A DNA stretch of 36,699 nucleotides from IMG/VR virus record IMGVR_UViG_3300027980_000070, positions 1-36,699 of that record; one strand, 5' to 3'. A program made the translations under genes and the position numbers. Every line of letters starts with the position of its first letter. Position 1 is the stretch's first letter. Below are positions 6,808 through 13,406 of this stretch, piece by piece. The stretch is from a virus. The notes beneath the pieces were generated by a model. It was given only the letters and a program-made list of their open reading frames with translations, did not search any database and was not told the DNA's origin.

Positions 6808-7554
6808 ATGTTAGTAAAAGGTACATTGAGTTTCCCAACACTGTTCACGCCTAAAGTTGCAAAAGGTGCAACTGAATCTAAGTATTCTGTAACGGTTTTG
6901 TTCCCGCCAACTGATCCGCAGGTTGCACAGATTGAAGCAGCGGTCAACACTGCTAAATCTGACACGTATCCATCCGGTTTCCCCGCTGGTACAGATTGTT
7001 GCTGGATGCCGTATGATGACAAGTATCGTGGTAAAGATTACTATGATCAGCGGTTCAGCGGTTGGTGGGCACTGAGTTGCAATGCGAAAGAAAACGATAA
7101 ACCGGCAGTTGTTGACGCAAACCATGTTGACATTATCGACCCGTCAAAAGTTTACAGCGGTTGCATCGCTGAGGTGCATCTCGGTATCAGCGGTTACACT
7201 AAAGGCCGCGGTGGTATCGGTGGATGGTTGAACGGTGTCAAGTACAGTGGTGAAGAGGGGTCAATGGGACGCCTCGACGGCAAGCCGAACGTTGATCAGA
7301 TGTTCGGTGGATCAGCAGATGCATCTGCCCCTGCTGCCCCTGCTGCTCCTGCTGCTCCTGCTACTCATGCTACTCATGCTGCCCCTGCTGCCCCTGCTGC
7401 CCCTGCTGCCCCTGCCCCTGTTCACCAGATGACAGCTAAGGCTGCTGGCGCAACATACGAGCAGTTCATGGCGCAAGACGGTTGGACTGATGAGCTGTTG
7501 ATCTCTGAGGGTTACATGCTGCCCCCTGGTGGAGCACCACTGGCGTTCCAATAG
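6808..7554 (+). CDS. DUF2815 family protein, probable ssDNA-binding protein
   Basis: 248 residues from ATG 6808 (AAAAGGAG upstream). The N-terminal ~165 residues match the DUF2815 pattern, which adopts an OB-like fold in phage ssDNA-binding proteins: VKGTLSFPTLFTPK, ESKYSVTVLFPPTD, YYDQRFSGWWALSC and GCIAEVHLGISGYTKG. A ~32-residue Ala/Pro(-Thr-His) linker follows (7327-7420), then a C-terminal segment (TYEQFMAQDGWTDELLISEG) of a sort often found at the end of phage replication proteins and perhaps a docking peptide. Pairing with DUF2800 nuclease is common in phages. A rho-independent terminator lies 11 bases after the stop, ending this transcription unit. Confidence 0.8.
   Translation: MLVKGTLSFPTLFTPKVAKGATESKYSVTVLFPPTDPQVAQIEAAVNTAKSDTYPSGFPAGTDCCWMPYDDKYRGKDYYDQRFSGWWALSCNAKENDKPAVVDANHVDIIDPSKVYSGCIAEVHLGISGYTKGRGGIGGWLNGVKYSGEEGSMGRLDGKPNVDQMFGGSADASAPAAPAAPAAPATHATHAAPAAPAAPAAPAPVHQMTAKAAGATYEQFMAQDGWTDELLISEGYMLPPGGAPLAFQ
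7327..7420 (+). repeat. Low-complexity GCCCCT/GCTCCT hexamer tract
   Basis: Runs of GCYCCT with two ACTCATGCT interruptions encode an Ala-Pro/Ala-Thr-His linker inside the DUF2815 protein. It resembles the 5038-5160 tract in composition, but with a different unit and period. Likely slippage-prone and variable in length. Confidence 0.75.
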
Positions 7555-7565
7555 GTTGAGTATTG

Positions 7566-7609
7566 CTCGATCCCTTCATATCCTGCATTGTGTGGGGATC
7601 GAGTTTTTT
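7566..7609 (+). terminator. Rho-independent terminator after the DUF2815 gene
   Basis: Perfect 9-bp stem CTCGATCCC (7566-7574) / GGGATCGAG (7595-7603) with a 20-base loop, followed by six T (7604-7609). It separates the nuclease/SSB operon from the SPFH gene. A weak promoter-like pair (TTGAGT 7556-7561, 17-base spacer, TATCCT 7579-7584) overlaps its left arm and loop and could serve the SPFH gene; this is speculative. Confidence 0.85.
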
Positions 7610-7633
7610 AACAAACATCATAAAGAGGTCGTT

Positions 7634-8452
7634 ATGTTTAAGAAACTAACATTATTAATTATCGTTTGTTCAGTCGTCGTGTTGACAGGGTGCGGGTCAA
7701 ACCCCAGCACACCAGCGGGATCAGAAGGTTACGTCTTTGAAAACCCTCGCATGTTCGGAGAAGGTGGTTTCAGGGGTACACTAAAGGGTCCTCAAAACTT
7801 CGGCGTTTCAGTATTCTGCCGGAACGAGATCATCAATATCGATATGCGACCAAATACTTACCGTGAAAACTTCAACATCCTGGCTAACGACGACCTAAAT
7901 ATCTCCGTCGGTTTTCACGCGGTCTTATCACTGAAGAGCGGAACCGTCAAAGATGTTGTCGAAAACCTTGGTGGCGAACAATGGTATCGACGCTTCGTGC
8001 AAAAAACTTACCGGACATACGTGAGAGAAGCTGTTCAAGGTTACGATAGTAAAGGGATAAAAGAAAACCGTGACAGTATCGCAACAACAGTACGGACAAG
8101 GTTGCGTGACTATCTGAAAGAAACACCAGTGGTCGTGAAAAGTGTAGTTGTTGGTAACATTGATTACCCGGAGGCCGTAGCTCAGGCAGTAGAAAAGAAA
8201 CTTGCCGCCCAGCAACAACTGGAAGCCAAAGAAACCGAACGTCAAATAGCCCGAAAAGACGCTGAAATCAAGATAGAGGAAGCCAGAGGTATCGCAGAAG
8301 CACAGCGGATTATCAACACCACCCTGACAGTTAACTACCTTCAGCATGAGGCAATCAATGCTCAATTAAAAATGGCTGAATCGCCCAACCATACAACCGT
8401 ATACATCCCGTCAGGGAGCAACGGTATCCCCTTAGTTGGTAATATTAAGTAA
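7634..8452 (+). CDS. SPFH/Band-7 (prohibitin-like) domain lipoprotein
   Basis: 272 residues from ATG 7634 (AGAGG upstream). Residues 1-20 form a lipoprotein signal: charged MFKKL, hydrophobic core, lipobox LTGC with the modified Cys at residue 20. Residues ~45-175 read like an SPFH/Band-7 domain (NINVLA-type strand region, FVQKTYRTYVREAV, VRTRLRDYLKETPVVVKSVVVGNIDYPEAV). A ~50-residue charged coiled coil (~178-230) follows, as in HflK/HflC and prohibitins. Family knowledge: SPFH proteins form membrane rings that sequester or regulate proteases. The lipobox indicates anchoring from the periplasmic face of a Gram-negative host. Terminators flank the gene on both sides, the layout of a 'moron' that alters the host. 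A role in membrane stress, FtsH/HflKC interference, exclusion or lysis timing is inference. Confidence 0.85.
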   Translation: MFKKLTLLIIVCSVVVLTGCGSNPSTPAGSEGYVFENPRMFGEGGFRGTLKGPQNFGVSVFCRNEIINIDMRPNTYRENFNILANDDLNISVGFHAVLSLKSGTVKDVVENLGGEQWYRRFVQKTYRTYVREAVQGYDSKGIKENRDSIATTVRTRLRDYLKETPVVVKSVVVGNIDYPEAVAQAVEKKLAAQQQLEAKETERQIARKDAEIKIEEARGIAEAQRIINTTLTVNYLQHEAINAQLKMAESPNHTTVYIPSGSNGIPLVGNIK

Positions 8453-8458
8453 TGTATC

Positions 8459-8504
8459 CCTCCCCGCTGATCCTCCAAACTCCCACGCAGCGGGGAGGCT
8501 TTTT
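8459..8504 (+). terminator. Rho-independent terminator after the SPFH gene
   Basis: Perfect 11-bp GC-rich stem CCTCCCCGCTG (8459-8469) / CAGCGGGGAGG (8488-8498), then CTTTTT (8499-8504). It starts four bases after the SPFH stop codon and isolates that gene from the polymerase operon. Confidence 0.9.
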
Positions 8505-8518
8505 CTTGAGAGGTTACG

Positions 8519-8692
8519 ATGACACTTGAACGGATCAGACAAATTAAAAGAGAATTGAAATGTAAAGATAAGTTGACCGTTGTAATTTCTCACGAGGAAG
8601 CTTTTAACCTTGCTGTAGATTTAGGTTTGGATGACGTCAACGGTCACATTGTTGAAGGTGTGACAATTGAGATAGGGTGTGAAACATGTTGA
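8519..8692 (+). CDS. Small hypothetical protein, 57 residues
   Basis: ATG at 8519 with GAGAGG eight bases upstream (start MTLERIRQIKRELKCKD, end …TIEIGCETC). It has a basic N-terminal helix, a central VVISHEEAFNLAVDLGL segment and an acidic C-terminus. It is the first gene after the SPFH terminator, and its last seven bases overlap the next gene's start (8686), so the two are translationally coupled. No family is recognised. Support comes from the Shine-Dalgarno and the overlap architecture. Confidence 0.6.
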   Translation: MTLERIRQIKRELKCKDKLTVVISHEEAFNLAVDLGLDDVNGHIVEGVTIEIGCETC

Positions 8693-8955
8693 CTAAACTT
8701 AGAGAAATCAGAGCAGAACACATGCTCGATAATAAAGAGTTGGCATCTTTTGTAATGAACGAAAACGATGCCACTAGATTGTTGCATGATCTTAAAGAAT
8801 TCGTACATCTTGGCGGAATGATGAGTGAAGCAGATGTCAACATTGCTATTCGTCTTGCTGAACGTTGTGACTACTCAAAAGTGTGCGAACTGTTAGATGG
8901 TTCAATGTTGTTCGGTATTCCTGTATCAATCAATATCACCGCAGAGGATTTATGA
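8686..8955 (+). CDS. Hypothetical protein upstream of DNA polymerase
   Basis: 89 residues from ATG 8686 (MLTKLREIRAEHMLDN…), almost entirely alpha-helical by composition (LASFVMNENDATRLLHDLKEF, EADVNIAIRLAERCDYSKV). It overlaps the preceding 57-residue gene by seven bases and the polymerase start (8952) by four bases (ATGA). This tight coupling suggests stoichiometric production with the polymerase. No recognised domain, signal peptide or membrane segment. Confidence 0.75.
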   Translation: MLTKLREIRAEHMLDNKELASFVMNENDATRLLHDLKEFVHLGGMMSEADVNIAIRLAERCDYSKVCELLDGSMLFGIPVSINITAEDL

Positions 8956-10787
8956 AAGATTGGATTTACGACATCGAGACATATCCCAACATCTTCTGTG
9001 TTGGGTTTAAATGCGGATCAGATACCCGCACATTTGAGATCAGTTGGAGAGTTAACCAGATTACAGAGTTACTGCAATTCATCGGTCAGATGAAGATCAA
9101 CGGTGATCGGATGGTTGGTTTCAATAACCAGGGTTTCGATTACCCGGTGATTCACTACATCATTGAGAATCAGAACCACGTCACAGTGCTGGACATCTAC
9201 AATAAAGCAATGTCGATCATCAACGCAGGATTCCATAACAGGTTTCAGCATGTGATATGGGATGACCAGTGTCACGTTCCTCAAGTCGATCTGTATAAGA
9301 TCCACCACTTTGACAACGTATCTCGTGCGACAAGTCTTAAGGTGCTTGAGTTCAATATGCGACTCGACTTCATTGAAGATCTACCGTTCGTCCCGGGCAC
9401 ACTGCTCAATTGGGATGAGTGCGGTGAATTGGTCAGTTACATGTGGAACGATATTGACGCAACTGAGCGATTCTATTTCGAGTCAACAAAGCAAATCGAG
9501 TTCCGTGAAACTCTGACCGAGAAGTACGGTCGTAACTTCATCAACCACAATGACACAAAGATCGGTAAAGACTATTTCATCATGGAACTTGAGCGAATTG
9601 TTCCAGGATTCAACAAAAGGAATCAGACACCACGGGAGTCAATCAGAGTGGATGATATCATATTCCCGTATGTCAAGTTCAAAGAACCAGAGTTCCAGCG
9701 TATCCTGAACTGGTTCCGCGCTCAGACGATCACTGACACCAAAGGTGCTTTTAAAGATGTCAACTGCACCATCAACGGGTTCCAGTTTGACTTTGGTACT
9801 GGCGGTATCCATGGATCTGTTGACTCATGTATCGTTGAGTCAGATGATGAATATGTTCTGATCGATGTTGACGTTGCATCGTATTACCCCAACCTCGCAA
9901 TAGCGAATCGACTTTACCCTGAACACCTCGGTGACATGTTCTGTGACATTTACCAAGACGTTTACAATCAACGCAAGACTCACGCCAAAGGTACTGTTGA
10001 GAACGCAATGCTGAAGCTGGCGCTCAATGGTGTGTATGGTGATAGCAACAGTAAGTATTCTCCTTTCTATGATCCGCAATACACCATGAGCATCACGATC
10101 AACGGTCAACTGTTACTGTGCATGTTGGCTGAATCACTGATGTCGGATCACCGCGTTCAAATGATCCAGATCAACACTGACGGACTGACCATCAAAGTTC
10201 ATCGAGGTATGCGCGAATGGGTTTCAGATGTGTGCCGCTGGTGGGAATGGTTGACAGGGTTGGAGCTTGAGGCTGTTGACTACAACCGCATGATGATACG
10301 TGATGTCAATAATTATATTGGCGAATACACTGATGGAAAGTTGAAGAGTAAAGGTGCATACGATTACGATCTTCAATGGCACCAGAACCACAGTAGTATC
10401 ATTGTAGCCAAAGCAGCAGAGGCCGCACTGGTTCATGGTAAAGATATCCGCGAGTTTATTGAGAACCACAGCGACATCCACGAATTCATGCGCCGCACCA
10501 AAGTGCCACGCAGCAGTAAGCTCGTCACCGTTGATTACGAGGGTAATGATACTCAGGTTCAGAATGTCAGTCGATACTACATCAGTTGCCTTGGTGACGA
10601 TCTGGTGAAGATCATGCCACCGACACCCGGTCAAGTGAAGAAGGGTAAGACTGATGATCGACGTATCGGCATTGACACAGGATGGAAGGTGACGATCTGT
10701 AATGACATTCGTGAATGTAATCCTGACGAGATCGAGTTCGAATGGTATATCAAGGAAGCTGAGAAGCTTGTCAAACCGTTGCTGTAA
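8952..10787 (+). CDS. Family B-type DNA polymerase with 3'-5' exonuclease
   Basis: 611 residues from ATG 8952 (MKDWIYDIETYPN; an upstream in-frame ATG at 8883 lies inside the previous gene). Exonuclease motifs: Exo I DIETYP (D7), Exo II GFNNQGFDYP, Exo III YMWNDIDAT. Polymerase motifs: A, DVASYYPNL (D307); B, KLALNGVYG (K355); C, INTDGL (N408-T409-D410). Motif C departs from the usual DTDS, with Asn in place of the first Asp and Gly for Ser; I recall similar variants in divergent phage polymerases but cannot check. It replicates the phage genome with the primase-helicase and DUF2815 protein. The stop codon TAA (10785-10787) lies inside the conserved promoter-like element. Confidence 0.9.
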   Translation: MKDWIYDIETYPNIFCVGFKCGSDTRTFEISWRVNQITELLQFIGQMKINGDRMVGFNNQGFDYPVIHYIIENQNHVTVLDIYNKAMSIINAGFHNRFQHVIWDDQCHVPQVDLYKIHHFDNVSRATSLKVLEFNMRLDFIEDLPFVPGTLLNWDECGELVSYMWNDIDATERFYFESTKQIEFRETLTEKYGRNFINHNDTKIGKDYFIMELERIVPGFNKRNQTPRESIRVDDIIFPYVKFKEPEFQRILNWFRAQTITDTKGAFKDVNCTINGFQFDFGTGGIHGSVDSCIVESDDEYVLIDVDVASYYPNLAIANRLYPEHLGDMFCDIYQDVYNQRKTHAKGTVENAMLKLALNGVYGDSNSKYSPFYDPQYTMSITINGQLLLCMLAESLMSDHRVQMIQINTDGLTIKVHRGMREWVSDVCRWWEWLTGLELEAVDYNRMMIRDVNNYIGEYTDGKLKSKGAYDYDLQWHQNHSSIIVAKAAEAALVHGKDIREFIENHSDIHEFMRRTKVPRSSKLVTVDYEGNDTQVQNVSRYYISCLGDDLVKIMPPTPGQVKKGKTDDRRIGIDTGWKVTICNDIRECNPDEIEFEWYIKEAEKLVKPLL

Positions 10788-10823
10788 AAAAGTGTTGACA
10801 AAGTTTGTTAAGGATTCTATAAA
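10783..10823 (+). promoter_or_regulatory. Promoter-like element, copy A (overlaps VRR-NUC start)
   Basis: TGTAAAAAAGTGTTGACA at 10783-10800 gives a consensus -35 (TTGACA 10795-10800). A 17-base spacer follows, then TATAAA at 10818-10823, a near-consensus -10. The predicted start point (~10830) falls inside the VRR-NUC coding region, whose ATG (10823) shares a base with the -10. The promoter would therefore serve the helicase-methyltransferase-helicase genes downstream rather than VRR-NUC, unless the element is an operator instead. It shares 27 identical bases with copy C (308-325 and beyond). Confidence 0.6.
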
Positions 10824-11140
10824 TGGGTAAAGCAGAAGCAGCAGTCGAGAAGGAACTCGATAAGCAGGTCAAGTTAGCTGGTGGGTTCAGTCGCAAGTGG
10901 GTCAGTCCGGGTCATGCTGGGGTTCAGGATCGGATCTGTTTCTTCCCCGATGGTGAAGTATGGTTCATCGAAGTTAAGACAGCAGGACGCAAACCTGACG
11001 CTCACCAGCTCAGAGAGATAATGCGTCAGCGGGAACTCGGTCACAATGCTGGGTATCTCGCTGGCATTCACGAAGTAATTTCATTCATTTCATCGAACAG
11101 AGTTGAGTGGATGGATAGACAGATGGGGATGTTGTTATGA
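10823..11140 (+). CDS. VRR-NUC domain nuclease
   Basis: 105 residues from ATG 10823 (AAGGA eight bases upstream). The VRR-NUC (PD-(D/E)XK) core is evident: GHAGVQDRICFF with the catalytic Asp, then VWFIEVKTAGRKPDAHQL with the E-V-K motif and the trailing Q. This length is typical of stand-alone phage VRR-NUC proteins. Family knowledge: these act as structure-specific nucleases and commonly sit next to SNF2-type helicases in phages. It overlaps the following helicase as ATGA (11137-11140). A promoter-like element covers its 5' end. Confidence 0.9.
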   Translation: MGKAEAAVEKELDKQVKLAGGFSRKWVSPGHAGVQDRICFFPDGEVWFIEVKTAGRKPDAHQLREIMRQRELGHNAGYLAGIHEVISFISSNRVEWMDRQMGMLL

Positions 11141-12489
11141 TTTACGAGGAGTTCCTAAAATCTAAAAAGATTGAAAACATTTACTCAGGTTTCGATCCTG
11201 TTGATCTGAATGATAATCTTTTCGATTTTCAAAAGGACATTGTGACGTGGGCGTGTCGCCGCGGTAAAGCTGCAATATTTGAGGATTGCGGATTAGGTAA
11301 ATCAATTCAGCAGTTATCGTGGGCAAATCAGGTATGTCACCACACAAACGGCAACGTGTTGATTGTTGCACCGTTGGCTGTATCAAAACAGACAAAACGC
11401 GAAGGTGAAAAGTTCGGAATCATTGTCAACATCGCAAGATGTCAAGATGATATCCAACCAGGAATCAATATCACCAATTATGAAATGCTTGATAAATTCC
11501 ATGCGAGTAATTTCACAGGCGTGGTGCTGGATGAATCAAGTATTTTGAAAAATTACTCAGGTAAAATTCGTAACAACATTATTCAGAAATTCAGAGACAC
11601 GCCGTACAAGTTAGCATGTACAGCAACCCCGTCACCGAACGATCTGATGGAGCTTGGTAATCATTCTGAGTTCCTCACAGATGTGACTCGTTCTGAGATG
11701 TTAGCGATGTTTTTTGTCCATGACTCTGGTGATACCGCGAAATGGCGATTAAAGAAACATGCCGCTGGCGAGTTCTGGGAATGGGTTTGTACATGGGCTG
11801 TTATGATCCGTAACCCGAACGAAATAGGATACGATCAAGATGGTTACACGTTGCCGGATCTAAATGTCATTGATCATTGTATCCCTTATTTCATGGATGA
11901 TGTTCCTGAGAAAATGGGACTCAATGACAGACGAAAAGCACGACGAGAAACGATAACAGATCGGTGCAACATTGCCGCAAATATTGTCAATAACTCTGAT
12001 GAGACATTCATCGTTTGGTGCGATCTCAACGATGAGTCAAAGCTATTGACAGAACTGATAAATGATTCTGTTGAAATAAAAGGAACACATAAATCTGATC
12101 ACAAAGAGAACAGCATGATTGGGTTTTCTGAAAACGAGATCAAGTGCTTGGTGACTAAACCAAAGATAGCAGGTCTAGGTATGAACTGGCAGAACTGTCA
12201 CAATCAAATATTTGTAGGTTTGTCAGATTCTTATGAGCAATACTATCAGGCAGTCAGACGTTGCTGGCGTTTCGGTCAAGAATCAGATGTTAATGTTCAT
12301 GTGATTTACAGTCAGAAAGAAGGGACAGTTGTCGATAATATCAGGTCTAAAGAACAGATGCATAATGAAATGTTCAATACAATGATTAACGCAATGCAAC
12401 CGATCACATCACAAACCGTGAAACATTCGTCTGTTAAAAAAGAATACAAGCCTGGAACAGTAATAAATCTTCCAACATTCATGAGGTAG
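11137..12489 (+). CDS. SNF2-type (SF2) DNA helicase/ATPase, copy 1, intein-free
   Basis: 450 residues. Motif I (Walker A) DCGLGKS at 50-56; motif II LDESSILKNY (D132); motif III ACTATPSPNDLMELGNHSEF; motif VI AVRRCWRFGQ near residue 375. These fit the compact SNF2-like helicases encoded by phages. The role is probably ATP-driven translocation on duplex DNA in replication or recombination, alongside VRR-NUC (4-base overlap upstream) and the methyltransferase (two bases downstream). It is a distant paralogue of the helicase at 13406 but has no intein. Confidence 0.88.
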   Translation: MIYEEFLKSKKIENIYSGFDPVDLNDNLFDFQKDIVTWACRRGKAAIFEDCGLGKSIQQLSWANQVCHHTNGNVLIVAPLAVSKQTKREGEKFGIIVNIARCQDDIQPGINITNYEMLDKFHASNFTGVVLDESSILKNYSGKIRNNIIQKFRDTPYKLACTATPSPNDLMELGNHSEFLTDVTRSEMLAMFFVHDSGDTAKWRLKKHAAGEFWEWVCTWAVMIRNPNEIGYDQDGYTLPDLNVIDHCIPYFMDDVPEKMGLNDRRKARRETITDRCNIAANIVNNSDETFIVWCDLNDESKLLTELINDSVEIKGTHKSDHKENSMIGFSENEIKCLVTKPKIAGLGMNWQNCHNQIFVGLSDSYEQYYQAVRRCWRFGQESDVNVHVIYSQKEGTVVDNIRSKEQMHNEMFNTMINAMQPITSQTVKHSSVKKEYKPGTVINLPTFMR

Positions 12490-12491
12490 AC

Positions 12492-13406
12492 ATGACGAAA
12501 GTTAAAGATCAAATCATCAATGAAAAGTTCAGTTTATATAACGCCGATTGCGTATCAACAGTTGCGTCAATGCCGGATGAATCTATTGATTATACAATAT
12601 TTTCACCACCATTTTCATCGTTGTACACTTACAGCGATAGTATCAATGATATGGGTAACTGTCGAAACGATGATGAGTTTTACAATCATTTTAAATTCTT
12701 AGTGAAAGAGTTATATCGCACAACGAAGGCGGGGAGACTCGTCACATTCCATTGTATGAACATTCCTGCAATGAAAGAGCGTGACGGGTATATCGGTATT
12801 AAGGATTTCCGTGGTGATTTGATCCGAATGTTCCAGGATTGTGGATTCATTTACGCATCAGAAGTTTGTATATGGAAAGATCCGCTCATTGAAGCTGTAA
12901 GAACGAAAGCACTCGGTCTGATGCATAAACAGTTGTGTAAAGATTCGTCAATGTGTCGTCAAGGTTTACCTGATTACGTTGTCACCATGCGTAAACCCGG
13001 TGATAATAAAGATCTGATTAGTCACGAAAACGGACTAATCACTTATGCTGGCGAGGGTGATTTACCAGAAGGGAACCCCAGTCACAACACATGGCGCAAA
13101 TATGCCAGTCCTGTATGGATGGACATTCGCCAAACACACACACTCAATTATCGTGTTGCTCGTGCTGGCAACGATGAGCGTCATATTTGTCCGCTACAGC
13201 TGGATACTATTGAACGCTGTATGACATTGTGGAGTAAACCGAATGATGTTGTTTTGTCACCGTTTGCCGGGATTGGGTCAGAGATCTATCAAGCTGTTAA
13301 AATGGATCGATACGGTATTGGTATCGAACTGAAAGAGTCATATTATGATTGCGCTGTGTCGAATTGTAATGATGCTGCTGGGATCGAAGATCCGGGATTC
13401 ATGTAA
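12492..13406 (+). CDS. DNA amino-methyltransferase (N6-adenine or N4-cytosine), beta-class order
   Basis: 304 residues. Catalytic motif IV is near the N-terminus (FSPPFSSLY; S38-P-P-F41) and SAM-binding motif I is near the C-terminus (LSPFAGIGSE; F258), the circularly permuted beta-class arrangement. Hence it methylates an exocyclic amino group; SPPF does not by itself decide adenine versus cytosine. Its target site cannot be read from sequence. It lies between two SNF2-type helicases, with a one-base overlap to the second (TAATG). Likely roles are protection from host restriction or marking of replicated phage DNA. It is unrelated to the cytosine-5 enzyme on the other strand. Confidence 0.87.
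   Translation: MTKVKDQIINEKFSLYNADCVSTVASMPDESIDYTIFSPPFSSLYTYSDSINDMGNCRNDDEFYNHFKFLVKELYRTTKAGRLVTFHCMNIPAMKERDGYIGIKDFRGDLIRMFQDCGFIYASEVCIWKDPLIEAVRTKALGLMHKQLCKDSSMCRQGLPDYVVTMRKPGDNKDLISHENGLITYAGEGDLPEGNPSHNTWRKYASPVWMDIRQTHTLNYRVARAGNDERHICPLQLDTIERCMTLWSKPNDVVLSPFAGIGSEIYQAVKMDRYGIGIELKESYYDCAVSNCNDAAGIEDPGFM

Noticed and set aside
7680-7692. GTGTTGACAGGG as a fourth copy of the promoter-like element
   Set aside because: It lacks the A-tract and simply encodes the lipobox VLTG of the SPFH lipoprotein.
8883-8951. Upstream ATG at 8883 as DNA polymerase start
   Set aside because: It lies within the previous gene, and the Exo I motif typically begins within a few residues of the start, which fits ATG 8952.
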